Part shown: piece after piece, positions 16,706-25,491 of the stretch
How positions within the stretch are numbered: position 1 is the stretch's first letter
How the letters are laid out: every line of letters begins with the position of its first letter
NCBI GenBank assembly: GCA_028285205.1
Contig: JANQQA010000062.1
Coordinates: 1 to 42,456, forward strand
DNA: 42,456 nt
Direction of reading: 5' to 3'
From: Bythopirellula sp.
GTDB lineage: Bacteria; Planctomycetota; Planctomycetia; Pirellulales; Lacipirellulaceae
Made by a program: the position numbers and the translations under genes
The notes under the pieces: model-generated
The model's input: the letters and a program-made list of their open reading frames with translations, nothing else
Databases searched by the model: none
Told to the model about the DNA's origin: nothing

Positions 16706-19228
16706 ATGTCGGCTGTCTCGCCTAACGCCCGCACACGTCCCAGCTCTCGGCGTCCGCTGCTGATGCTGGCGCTCGCGTCGGCGTTGGGAATCGTACTCGA
16801 CCGATGGAGCGGCGGATGGCTGGTTGAGCATGGACTGTGGCTGTGGTGGGTGGCTGCAGGCATTTGCCTGGTGTGTGGAGTGTACCTGCAGGCCCGCGCC
16901 GGCGACCGACGAGCGACGGTCTTGCTCCTTGCTGCGGTCGTGTGCCTGGCGGGCGGCTGGCATCATCTGCATTGGCACTACTTCGCGCACGATCATCTCG
17001 CTAGGTTCACGACGGACGTGCCACAGCCGGTCTGCCTGCGGGCGGTGGCGTTGGATCGAATTAAGTGGAGCCCGGCGCCGCCGAGCAATCCGCTGCGCGC
17101 GTTACCAGTTGGACCACGAAGCGAAATCCGCGTCCGCGTCACCCGGGTGCGCGACGGACGCACGTGGCGAGACGTGTCAGGAACCTGCAAGCTGCGCATC
17201 GATGGCGAGTTGCGCAACGTCATGGCCGGCGACGAGCTGCAGGTATTCGCGTTAATGGGCAAGCTCACCCCAGCGCTGAACCCAGGCGAATACGATTGGC
17301 AGCTATCGGAGCGCGGGGCAGGGCGGCATTGCGAGATCTACTGCAAATCACCAGCGTGCATCACGGTCACTCGCGCTGAGAGCGATTGGGTAGCGAGGCG
17401 ATGGCTCCATAACTTGGGCCGACGATGCGAACGACGACTCGCGACGTACCTGCGGCCAGCGCAGCGAGATTTGGCGCAGGCGATTTTACTGGGTGCGCGT
17501 GAACGCTTGAACGACAACCTGTACGATGACTTTATTCGCACTGGTACGATTCATCTTTTAGTGGTGTCAGGGATGCACGTCGGGCTGCTGGCGCTGGCCA
17601 TCTGGGCCATCGTCTGCAGCGGCCTGTTGCCGCGACAGACGGGTCTGTGGCTCACTGCAGTGCTTGTGATTGGCTACGCCATGGTCGCCGGCGGCCGACC
17701 ACCTGTAGTGCGTGCCAGTGTGATCGTGGTGCTGACGCTTGCTTCGTACGCGCTGGGGCGCCGGGTGTCGCCGGCGAACCTGCTTTCGATCGCCGCGCTT
17801 GCGGTGCTAGCGCTCAACCCGACGGAGCTGTTCCGTAGCGGTACACAACTGAGCTTTCTCTGCGTGGCAACTCTGGCCGCGTACGGCACGGTCTTTCAGC
17901 GCGAGAGAACAATTGATCCGCTGACCCGGCTGATTCGCGACACGCGTTCGCCATTGCAGAAGCTGATTCGGTGGTTGCTGACGAACTTCAAGCACACGGC
18001 GCTTGCGTCGCTGGCCATCTGGTTGGTCGTGGCACCCCTGGTTGCTTACCATTTTCACATCACCTCGCCGATCAGCATTCTCATCACACCACTGTTGTGG
18101 CCACTGATTGCAATCGCGCTGGTCACCGGTTTCGCGATCTGTTTCGTTGCGTGGATCTTACCGCCGCTGGCCTGGTTGCTGGGCGAGGTCTGTTCACTGT
18201 GTTTGTGGGCTAGCGAAGGCATCGTCACGAGTTCGCGTCAGCTCGAGTGGGGCAATTTCTATCTCGCGGGACCGCCCGGCTGGTGGATTCTGGTTTTCTA
18301 CTCTGGGTTGCTGGTGGCAGCACTAGTGATGTGGTCGCGGGTGAGTTTGACGTGGCCAGCCTCGCTGGCAGCTATATGGGTGGCCGTCGGATTACTGGTG
18401 GCAGGCACAAGCCGCCATTCGGATCACATGCGTTGCACGTTCCTGTCGGTCGGACATGGGACTTGCGTCGTCATGGAATTGCCCGGTGGCGAGACCCTGC
18501 TGTACGACTCGGGCAGTCTCGGCTCGCCGGATCGAGCGGCGCGGACGATTGCTTCGTTTCTGTGGAACAAAGGTATTCGCAAGCTCGACGGGGTGGTGTT
18601 GTCGCATGCCGACGTCGACCACTACAACGCGCTGCCCGGGCTGCTGCAACGGTTTGACGTGTCAAACGTGTACGTCTCGCCGCTGATGTTCGACCCCTGG
18701 ATCACCGACGGACGACTCGACGCGCCGAATTTTCTGAAGCGAACCCTCGAAACGGCTAACGTGCCACTACACACGGTCTGGATGAACGACCGACTTCGCA
18801 CGTCCAGCGATCAGGTTGAGATTGAGGTGCTTCATCCACCAAGATCAGGAGTTGCTGGCCGCGATAACGCGAACAGCTTACTGCTGGCAGTGCGATACGC
18901 AGGCCACTCGATTCTGTTGCCTGGCGACCTAGAGTCCCCCGGTATCCAGGCGGTGACCGCTGAGCGCGCCCAGGCGTTTGACATTCTACTTGCCCCCCAT
19001 CACGGCAGCCGCAACAGCGATCCTCCCGGCTTCGCTGCTTGGTGCACACCGAAATGGGTCGTTGTCAGCGGCCCGCGCGTCACCCCGGATCAGCAGTTCA
19101 CAGCCGACTCGTACCGCGAAGTCGGTGCGAAGGTTTTGCATACGGCCGATGTCGGTGCGATAGAATTCACGTTGGACGACAACGATCTCAAGCAATCACA
19201 GTTCCTGGCCAGGTCAGCGCCCAAATAG
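16706..19228 (+). CDS. comEC: ComEC/Rec2-family DNA uptake channel with metallo-beta-lactamase-like domain
   Basis: The 840-residue membrane protein has the standard three-part layout. The N-terminal membrane helices are followed by an OB-like DUF4131 region. A 'competence' membrane domain comes next (about residues 250-560, with GTIHLLVVSGMHVGLLAL and RPPVVRASV). The C-terminal metallo-beta-lactamase-like domain has VGHGTCVVMELPGG, the metal-site motif SHADVDHYN (about 632-640), LPGDLE and APHHGSRNS. It carries single-stranded DNA across the inner membrane in natural transformation. It is complete, with all expected hydrolase-domain motifs. No other competence genes lie beside it, but the prepilin-related genes in this window could belong to the same uptake machinery. 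It diverges from the S9 peptidase. Confidence 0.92.
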   Translation: MSAVSPNARTRPSSRRPLLMLALASALGIVLDRWSGGWLVEHGLWLWWVAAGICLVCGVYLQARAGDRRATVLLLAAVVCLAGGWHHLHWHYFAHDHLARFTTDVPQPVCLRAVALDRIKWSPAPPSNPLRALPVGPRSEIRVRVTRVRDGRTWRDVSGTCKLRIDGELRNVMAGDELQVFALMGKLTPALNPGEYDWQLSERGAGRHCEIYCKSPACITVTRAESDWVARRWLHNLGRRCERRLATYLRPAQRDLAQAILLGARERLNDNLYDDFIRTGTIHLLVVSGMHVGLLALAIWAIVCSGLLPRQTGLWLTAVLVIGYAMVAGGRPPVVRASVIVVLTLASYALGRRVSPANLLSIAALAVLALNPTELFRSGTQLSFLCVATLAAYGTVFQRERTIDPLTRLIRDTRSPLQKLIRWLLTNFKHTALASLAIWLVVAPLVAYHFHITSPISILITPLLWPLIAIALVTGFAICFVAWILPPLAWLLGEVCSLCLWASEGIVTSSRQLEWGNFYLAGPPGWWILVFYSGLLVAALVMWSRVSLTWPASLAAIWVAVGLLVAGTSRHSDHMRCTFLSVGHGTCVVMELPGGETLLYDSGSLGSPDRAARTIASFLWNKGIRKLDGVVLSHADVDHYNALPGLLQRFDVSNVYVSPLMFDPWITDGRLDAPNFLKRTLETANVPLHTVWMNDRLRTSSDQVEIEVLHPPRSGVAGRDNANSLLLAVRYAGHSILLPGDLESPGIQAVTAERAQAFDILLAPHHGSRNSDPPGFAAWCTPKWVVVSGPRVTPDQQFTADSYREVGAKVLHTADVGAIEFTLDDNDLKQSQFLARSAPK

Positions 19229-19541
19229 TGACCTCGGACTTGCGAGTTCTCGTGCGCAAGCGATGGCGCTCTCGCGTGCGTTCCGCTGCATCCATGACAA
19301 GTTGGGACGCAGCTTGTCGAAGTGTCCAGCACGTGCGGAAAAGTGCCAGAGAGACAGTGTCGACGTCAAGATGCCCTGTAAAACCACTTGCTCAGCGAAG
19401 TCTTCGCAAACACAGAGAGCAGTTTTGCGTTCTGACAGCTGGGCGATGCTGTTCCGATTAGATAGACAACCCTAACATTCCCACCGACGTAAGCACGCGT
19501 CCCTTTTCTACCACGCATTCATCGTTAGGAGGAACCTACCA
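19229..19541. other. Intergenic region
   Basis: No RNA gene, repeat or convincing ORF is visible. The last 20 bases carry a strong AGGAGG ribosome-binding site for the gene starting at 19542. Confidence 0.4.
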
Positions 19542-20756
19542 ATGCGGTGTCGCTCTCTCTGCGCCTTTACTCTCGTTGAATTGCTCATTGTGATTGCCAT
19601 TATTGGGACTCTCCTTGGGCTGTTGCTACCGGCGGTCCAATCTGCTCGGGAGGCGGCGAGACGTTCGTCGCTGAAGTCTGACGCATACCAGGACTTCGCT
19701 GAGGAAGAGTCCCTCGGCGATCCCATTCCGGCGGTTCCAACGTTGCCGCAGGCGCGGATCAGCTCGTTCGTTGCGGACGTGACGTTAACGCCCAAACTGA
19801 GCGTCGGCACCGCGTCGCCCGAGTCGATCTACCAGGCGCACTTCGACGGGCAAATCATCGCCAGTCAGCCGACTGGTCAAGCAGGGAATTGCGAAATTGC
19901 CCTGCCAATGCCGCCCCAAGTGATCTCGCTTGCCGATCTCAACATTACGATCAGTGGCGACCCTGCTGAACAGGTGCTGCTGCGGCATGGGAAGCTTGTT
20001 TGGCGAGGAGAGTTGCCAAGCGAACCGACCACGCTCGACGTTACCTATTCTGCTGTCGGCAAAGGGCTGTACGAATTGGATCTGGCGCCGGGCGGGCTGC
20101 TTGATAAGTACGAAGTGGCGCTGACCGCGCAAGGCTCTGACGTCCGGTTGCTCGAACTGTCGATGCAGCCGACCGGTCTTGCGCGGTCTGGTGGGAGCAG
20201 TACGTACCGTTGGGACTATCAGAACCTATTGTTTGGCCGACCAGTGCACATCGACGTTCTGGGCATCGCGCCGATCGACAGGTTGGGCGAACTGACGTGG
20301 CTCGGGCCGCTGAGCGTCGTTGTGTTTGGGCTGCTGGTCGGCCTTGTCGTGCAGGCGTCCTCGGTGCCAAAGTTTGATCGCTGGATGCTGCTGCTCACGA
20401 TTGGCACGTTTGCCGGCGCTTACCCGCTGATGTACTTCGCCCAAGAGTATGTCGACTTGCAAGCGGCGGTCATCATCTCGGGCGCGATCGCGATCGTAAT
20501 CATCGGTGTGCGCGCGTCGACAATGATGGGTATGCGGCTGGCACTGCTAGGAATCTTGCTGCCGGCGACTGCCATCATGACGCTGACCCTAGCAGCGGTT
20601 GTCTGGCCTCATCTGCAAGGCCTGTTGCTCACGGCATTGGCATTAGGACTGTTCGTGGTTGCGATGACCTTGATGCCGAAGATCACTGCCCGAGGCAGCG
20701 ATTTCTGGGGCCTGTTCGGCCGATCGCCCACCGTGGCGAGCCAGAACCCCGCCTGA
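19542..20756 (+). CDS. Prepilin-type N-terminus fused to a soluble domain and a multi-pass membrane domain
   Basis: The 404-residue protein opens with a prepilin signal ([20 protein letters not shown], Ala rather than Gly before the cleavage-site Phe) and the [14 protein letters not shown] helix typical of DUF1559 proteins. It then departs from that family: there is no H-X9-DG motif. Residues about 60-260 form a beta-rich soluble region. Residues about 265-390 contain six hydrophobic segments (for example [17 protein letters not shown] and [21 protein letters not shown]). The stretch [13 protein letters not shown] followed by these helices recalls CreD-like inner-membrane proteins, but I cannot confirm that. 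A prepilin helix on a polytopic protein is unusual. A strong AGGAGG precedes the ATG and a strong terminator follows, so it is monocistronic. Confidence 0.75.
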   Translation: MRCRSLCAFTLVELLIVIAIIGTLLGLLLPAVQSAREAARRSSLKSDAYQDFAEEESLGDPIPAVPTLPQARISSFVADVTLTPKLSVGTASPESIYQAHFDGQIIASQPTGQAGNCEIALPMPPQVISLADLNITISGDPAEQVLLRHGKLVWRGELPSEPTTLDVTYSAVGKGLYELDLAPGGLLDKYEVALTAQGSDVRLLELSMQPTGLARSGGSSTYRWDYQNLLFGRPVHIDVLGIAPIDRLGELTWLGPLSVVVFGLLVGLVVQASSVPKFDRWMLLLTIGTFAGAYPLMYFAQEYVDLQAAVIISGAIAIVIIGVRASTMMGMRLALLGILLPATAIMTLTLAAVVWPHLQGLLLTALALGLFVVAMTLMPKITARGSDFWGLFGRSPTVASQNPA

Positions 20757-20797
20757 CGGCGTTCAAGACTGCTAAACGACTTCGGTATGTATTCGAG

Positions 20798-20840
20798 ATG
20801 CCGGGCTCCATGGATGGAGCCCGGCATCTTTTCTTGTTTG
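20798..20840 (+). terminator. Intrinsic terminator after the prepilin-fusion gene
   Basis: A perfect 13-bp stem, ATGCCGGGCTCCA (20798-20810) with TGGAGCCCGGCAT (20815-20827), has a 4-base TGGA loop. It is followed by CTTTTCTTGTTTG on the + strand. It lies 42 bases after the stop at 20756. Confidence 0.85.
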
Positions 20841-21043
20841 CTGGGCATGCACTGTAGGCAATTGGGTCGCCCAGGAATCTCTGTTTTCTGACCGCGACTG
20901 CAAGGAAGCTCATTCCGCGCGACATTGGATGGGTGTTGACGTCAACGAATCGACGACGAGCTGCCAGCAAGGACCGACGCTGAGTGCTCTGCTTCGGCAA
21001 ACCATCAATACTCGACTTCCAAACCCAAAATGGAGACAAGAAG

Positions 21044-21868
21044 ATGCTTCGCATACAAGATATCGTAACGTTTCTTTTGATCATCGCCGCCGCACAAGCT
21101 CAAGCGAGCTCGACAACTTTCAGTGCTGCCGGCGCCGATCCTACAGCAATCCAAACGACCGTGGACGATTTTCGCGATGCCCTGGGGACGCTGAATCCGT
21201 TCACGTCCGTGCAGAATGCGGACGGCCGTCGGCAGATTAATTGGGACGCCGCCCCTGCTGCCATCTCTGCCCCCAACGAGTTTCCCGGTGACTTTTTTAA
21301 CTTTAGCGCCTCTCCCCGAGCACGTGGCATTGAGTTCACCACCCCCGGGACCGGATTTCAGCTGAGCGGCGATGTCGACGATGGCACACCGATTCGATTT
21401 GAAAACCTTAACCCGACTTACATAGACGAATTCCAAGCGTTCAGCGAAGAGCGTTTGTTCACGCCACTCGGAAGCAACGAGGTCTGGGCAAATTTCTTCT
21501 CGGCGGCGGATCAGACGACTCCGGCGCTGACTGACGGATTTGGGGCCGTGTTTACCGACGTCGATACCGACGGTAGCACGAAGCTTGACTTCTATGACAT
21601 CAACGGCGACCTGCTGCAAACCGAGGTTGTGCCGATCGCGGACAAGGGTTTGTCCTTCGTTGGTGTGAAATTCGACGACAACGTACTCGCGTCAGTGAAG
21701 ATCACCAGCGGTGATTTTGCGGTCGGTCCAAACGACGGCGAGATGGGGTACGACATCGTCGTGATGGATGACTTCATCTTCGGTGAGCCGATCGGCGTCC
21801 CCGAGCCGACGACGATGGCGCTGGCTGGCCTCGCACTGGCAGCCGTTGGACTGAGTCGCAGAAGGTAG
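21044..21868 (+). CDS. PEP-CTERM protein, stand-alone
   Basis: A 274-residue secreted protein from the ATG at 21044 (GGAG about 9 bases upstream). This start was chosen over one 20 codons earlier because it opens with a signal peptide (MLRIQDIVTFLLIIAAAQAQA). The mature domain has the pattern of a planctomycete/cyanobacterial family of PEP-CTERM proteins: FRDALGTLNPFTSVQNADGRRQINWD, then PGDFFNFSASPRARGIEFTTPG, then TDGFGAVFTDVD. It ends VPEPTTMALAGLALAAVGLSRRR, a textbook exosortase tail. It is not similar to the seven-gene array. Terminator-like hairpins lie on both sides, so it is a single-gene unit. Molecular function unknown. Confidence 0.88.
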   Translation: MLRIQDIVTFLLIIAAAQAQASSTTFSAAGADPTAIQTTVDDFRDALGTLNPFTSVQNADGRRQINWDAAPAAISAPNEFPGDFFNFSASPRARGIEFTTPGTGFQLSGDVDDGTPIRFENLNPTYIDEFQAFSEERLFTPLGSNEVWANFFSAADQTTPALTDGFGAVFTDVDTDGSTKLDFYDINGDLLQTEVVPIADKGLSFVGVKFDDNVLASVKITSGDFAVGPNDGEMGYDIVVMDDFIFGEPIGVPEPTTMALAGLALAAVGLSRRR

Positions 21869-21927
21869 CGCCCAAGGGCACTATCGTCTTCGACGAAAGT
21901 CCATCAGTGAGAGATCGCCAGCAAGAG

Positions 21928-21963
21928 GCAGCACCTCTCTTCCAACCGGGAGAGAGGTGCTGC
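21928..21963. terminator. Hairpin between convergent genes, possible bidirectional terminator
   Basis: GCAGCACCTCTCT (21928-21940) and AGAGAGGTGCTGC (21951-21963) form a perfect 13-bp stem with a 10-base loop. It stands between the ends of the PEP-CTERM gene (+) and the DUF1559 gene (-). There is no T-tract on either side, so intrinsic termination is not certain; 3'-end protection is an alternative. Confidence 0.55.
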
Positions 21964-22055
21964 TGCATAGGGCTGGTGGAACCTCGTCGAAACGCCGCTC
22001 GCCTGTGGGGGGAGAGGCAATGTGTGTTTTGACCGGATGCTAGATGGTCAATACA

Positions 22056-23195
22056 CTACGGCAGCGTACTCAGGAGTTCCTCACCAGCAGGGGACATCAT
22101 CGCCTTGTAAACGACTCGATCAACATCGTCGCTCAGGCCGCGGACTGAGCCACCGAGCATCGCGATGTTCACGAGCGGTCCATGCCGCGACGACAAGAAC
22201 GGCGCGACTTCGCCGAAGTTGGGATCATCGTTGGGCATTCCGCTTACGCCCGGCGGCCGGGGTGGATCGGTGAAGTTCTCTTTTCGAGCCAGTGGAGCAT
22301 CGACCGGATAGACGAATGAACTTTGATAGACTGCGGGGTTGGACCAGTTATGTTGAATACCGGTTTGCGAATTGCCACGTCCGCGTCCGACACCGAAACC
22401 GGTGCGGTAGTTCTCGCCAAATAAAATCGTGTGCGTCGAACCGTCAGGTATTTTCCCTTCTTCGAAGCTGAAGTTCTTCGACCCGAGGTGAACCCAGGAA
22501 ACACCCGAACTGCGAGTTACCTCCGCGTCATCCTCGTCGTCGTACGTGGGCGGTTTCCCAGGAACAATGCCATCCTGGTCCCAATCGAATGCCAGGCGGG
22601 TGTGGGTCTGCATGTCCGCTTCAGTGGGCGCTTTTCCGGCAAGGTCCTTGAAATCGTAATTGCGCAGCACGGTCATGTTGGCAACGCCCACGTTGATGAC
22701 GTAGTTCTGATCGCCATCGACGATATCGTCGTTGCTCGGGCAGGTAAGAATATCGAAATTCTGTTGTCCCGTCTGAATGTTGACCGGATCATTCCAAGGA
22801 AGCTTGGACTGCCATCCGTTGATCAGGTTCTGCCCCTCCATGAACGGCATCAGAGTGACCACCCAACTATGCCCCGGCGAGCAGAGAATATTGTGTGGCG
22901 TCGGCGAGCCACCGCCAGGTAAGATCATTCGATACTTGCCGTAGCCGGGAATCTCGCCGCCAGTGGCCGTTCCGTATGTGTTCGCCGCGGTCAGCAATTG
23001 CTTCAGATTGTTTTTGCATTCCATCGTGCGTGCCGCCTCGCGTGCCGCTTGGACCGCTGGGAGGAGGAGGCCAATTAGGACACCAATGATTGCAATCACA
23101 ACCAGCAACTCGACCAACGTAAATCCGTTTCTGGGTTGAGAAGGAGGTCGCTTTTTCCGCATCCGACGGGCAGTCGCTTGATTTAGTGCCGACAT
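22056..23195 (-). CDS. DUF1559 domain-containing protein with prepilin-type N-terminus
   Basis: The 379-residue protein has a 22-residue basic leader ([20 protein letters not shown]...), then the prepilin signal [20 protein letters not shown] and [24 protein letters not shown], the signature of the family. The C-terminal motif is degenerate: [12 protein letters not shown] has Gly where the usual H-X9-DG has Asp. The protein should be anchored in the inner membrane as a pseudopilin-like protein after prepilin-peptidase cleavage. It is a single gene, convergent with the PEP-CTERM gene and divergent from the desaturase. Role unknown, as for the family. Confidence 0.9.
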   Translation of the reverse strand: MSALNQATARRMRKKRPPSQPRNGFTLVELLVVIAIIGVLIGLLLPAVQAAREAARTMECKNNLKQLLTAANTYGTATGGEIPGYGKYRMILPGGGSPTPHNILCSPGHSWVVTLMPFMEGQNLINGWQSKLPWNDPVNIQTGQQNFDILTCPSNDDIVDGDQNYVINVGVANMTVLRNYDFKDLAGKAPTEADMQTHTRLAFDWDQDGIVPGKPPTYDDEDDAEVTRSSGVSWVHLGSKNFSFEEGKIPDGSTHTILFGENYRTGFGVGRGRGNSQTGIQHNWSNPAVYQSSFVYPVDAPLARKENFTDPPRPPGVSGMPNDDPNFGEVAPFLSSRHGPLVNIAMLGGSVRGLSDDVDRVVYKAMMSPAGEELLSTLP

Positions 23196-23613
23196 GGAAT
23201 GTGTTTCTCCGTGCGGTTGGGGCTAATCTTTCCTACCGCAAACTGTCCCACTAACCCCGCAAGCTTGACGCGCCTGAAGCCCGCAGTTTTTTCCTATTTC
23301 TCCCAAATGGCGCCCCTGAGGCTAGCTCCCATGGTCTGCAGTGACGACAACAATGCCCACCGAGATAACAGCTGGCTGAATCTGCGGTTAGTGGCACCAG
23401 CAAATTGCCAAAAACCCTCTAGAGTCCCCGTAGGTTGCTTGTATAAACTGTTTTGCTTGGTAGTTGATACCGAGTCGCAATTCGGTAGAATTTGCTGCCC
23501 ACCTGAATCCGCTGAGGAGATTTGCCAAGTATCGGAAGCGGCAAATTCAGCGGGCTCCAATTCGGTGAGAGTCAAATACCCTAAGAAAGACTGCTAAGAG
23601 AGGAATCTCCAAG
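23196..23613. other. Intergenic region between divergent DUF1559 and desaturase genes
   Basis: It must hold both promoters. AT-rich TTGCTTGTATAAAC near 23437 and TTGCTTGGTAGTTGATAC near 23454 are the only promoter-like stretches noticed, and they are weak evidence. A + strand ORF covering most of the gap (23199-23597) has no family features and an unlikely composition. Confidence 0.35.
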
Positions 23614-24645
23614 GTGTCAAGCATTCACGATAAAGAAGCAAAAGCGCAAGAGACCGTTCACCGGGATCCCACTTCGATCATCCCGGGCGGGGATCTTCCT
23701 GATGAGGCGACGATCGCCAAGATGTCGCCCACTGAGTCGGGAATCCTTGCGATCAAGAACGCACTAGCTGGAACGGTCGCGTTGAAAGAGTTGGGCATGA
23801 ACTGGCCGATTGTGATCTGGATCGCAATCGTCCACGTGATGGCAATTGCGGGACTGTTTTTCTTCAGTTGGCCTGCATTCATCACCTGCGTCGTGCTGGC
23901 ATTCGCTACGGGTAGCTTCGGCGTGTGCATGGGCTATCACCGATTGCTCACTCACCAGAGCTTTAAGACGTATCGGCCAATCCGTTGGTTACTTGCCTTC
24001 TTGGGCGGTTTGTCGGGCGAAGGCTCCGCACTGACCTGGGTTGCTCAGCATCGCAAACACCATGCCTACAGCGATCACGAAGGCGATCCTCATTCGCCCA
24101 AAGATGGCGGCTGGTGGAGCCATTTACTGTGGTTTATGCCTGACTTCGGCAAAAAATGGCACAAAGACCTACTAGCGCGTTACGCCCCTGACATGGTGAA
24201 AGATAAGGTCATGGTGGTGTTGCACCATATGTTCTTGCCTTCGCACTTCGCCTTGGGCATTGGCCTGTTCTTGCTTGGTTACTTCGGGCCCGAGAGTTGG
24301 GGGCTTGGTTCGGCCTGGGCGGGTGCATCGATGTTGTTTTGGGGATTAGGCGTGCGGATGGTCTACGTGCTGCACATCACCTGGTTTGTCAATTCTGCGA
24401 CGCATCTGTGGGGCTATCGAAACTACGAAACCACCGACGACAGCCGCAACCTGTGGTGGGTCGGCATTCTGGCGTGGGGTGAGGGTTGGCATAACAACCA
24501 CCATGCGTATCAACGCGTCGCGAGCATGGGACACCGCTGGTGGGAAATCGACATGACCTACTGGGTCATCCTGGCGATGGAGAAACTTGGCCTCGCCTGG
24601 GACGTAGTTCGTCTGAAGGACGTACGCAAGGCTTTGCCGCACTAG
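23614..24645 (+). CDS. Acyl-CoA/acyl-lipid delta-9-type fatty acid desaturase
   Basis: The 343-residue integral membrane di-iron enzyme starts at GTG 23614, with AGAGAGG upstream. All three His boxes of the SCD-like family are present: HRLLTH (about residues 109-114), HRKHH (about 146-150) and HNNHH (about 291-295). Four hydrophobic segments occur, beginning WPIVIWIAIVHVMAIAGLFFF. It would insert a double bond into acyl chains, adjusting membrane fluidity. The GTG start and the hydrophilic first 45 residues are ordinary. The electron donor is not encoded nearby. Substrate (acyl-CoA or lipid-bound) cannot be read from sequence. Confidence 0.9.
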   Translation: MSSIHDKEAKAQETVHRDPTSIIPGGDLPDEATIAKMSPTESGILAIKNALAGTVALKELGMNWPIVIWIAIVHVMAIAGLFFFSWPAFITCVVLAFATGSFGVCMGYHRLLTHQSFKTYRPIRWLLAFLGGLSGEGSALTWVAQHRKHHAYSDHEGDPHSPKDGGWWSHLLWFMPDFGKKWHKDLLARYAPDMVKDKVMVVLHHMFLPSHFALGIGLFLLGYFGPESWGLGSAWAGASMLFWGLGVRMVYVLHITWFVNSATHLWGYRNYETTDDSRNLWWVGILAWGEGWHNNHHAYQRVASMGHRWWEIDMTYWVILAMEKLGLAWDVVRLKDVRKALPH

Positions 24646-24957
24646 ATACCTGTCCGTAAGCACCCTCCGAAGTGGTCGCCACACCCGCGATCCTAGCCGT
24701 AATGGCCGGAACCGGGCCGAGTGGCTTCATTTCTGCCCACAATGTGGCGGTAAGCTGATTTGCGGTTGCGGGGCCCCGTCAGAATGGTAAATTGAGGGCT
24801 TGTATTGTAATTGGTATCACTAGGTTAGTAGTAGGAAGAGCCGTAGCAACTGGTCACAAGTTGAGGCCGCTGGTGCTCGTAGGAGATGGTTTGAGCATCG
24901 CCCATTAGGTGCCCATCACGCAGACAGTATTTCAGAAGATCACAGAAGCAGGAAAAG
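24646..24957. other. rpsO upstream region
   Basis: No gene is visible. It should hold the rpsO promoter and 5' leader. A small hairpin, CAACT/AGTTG around 24847-24863, and GATGG/CCATC pairing around 24885-24919 could be part of an autoregulatory S15-binding leader, as known for rpsO in other bacteria. The pairing is short and the idea is speculative. Confidence 0.3.
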
Positions 24958-25227
24958 ATGTCGGTCACGAAAGAACGCAAGCAAGAGTTAATCAAAGAGT
25001 ATGGTCGCAGCACCACGGATAGTGGTTCGCCTGAGGTCCAGATTTCGATTTTGACCAACCGTATTGCCGAAATGACCAGCCATCTACAGGTTCACAAGAA
25101 AGACTTCGCCAGCCGCCGAGGTTTGCTGCGCATGGTGAGTCGCCGCCGACGTCTGCTGGATTACGTCAAACGAAAGAACCCGCAACTGTATCTCGACTTG
25201 TTGCGTCGATTGGACATTCGAAAGTAA
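24958..25227 (+). CDS. rpsO: 30S ribosomal protein S15
   Basis: The 89-residue protein has the normal length and sequence of S15: IKEYGRSTTDSGSPEVQISILTNRI is the 16S-contact helix region, followed by HLQVHKKDFASRRGLLRMVSRRRRLLDYVK. It binds the central domain of 16S rRNA early in small-subunit assembly. An AGGA lies just before the ATG. It is followed by pnp after 264 bases, the gene order conserved across many bacteria. Confidence 0.97.
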   Translation: MSVTKERKQELIKEYGRSTTDSGSPEVQISILTNRIAEMTSHLQVHKKDFASRRGLLRMVSRRRRLLDYVKRKNPQLYLDLLRRLDIRK

Positions 25228-25491
25228 AGACGGGCCCGCTCGCAGAGTTTGCCGTTTGCTTTGGGATTACACAGCGACCTTTGCTTTTGCGCCAAACACG
25301 ATTGGCGCCGAATGCATGTGGGCAGCAATGGATGATCGCCCCGTTCTCTGATTTGCGCGAAATGCTCCGCGTCAGCACGTCGAGGTGTCATTCTGCTTTC
25401 GTGTCATCGCACCGGTGCGTCTGTTGGCGGGCGTGTTTGCACGCCTGCGATCTGACCTCTGACGGCTCTTCCCCAATGTAGGAAATGAAAC
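25228..25491. other. rpsO-pnp spacer with hairpin
   Basis: No gene is seen. A 7-bp hairpin, GCGCCAA (25289-25295) with TTGGCGC (25302-25308), has no T-tract. In other bacteria the pnp leader contains an RNase III-processed hairpin through which PNPase controls its own mRNA; this one is a candidate by position only. Confidence 0.35.

Noticed and set aside
23199..23597. + strand ORF filling the gap before the desaturase
   Set aside because: Composition rich in Cys/Pro/Ser without domain features; the region must hold divergent promoters.
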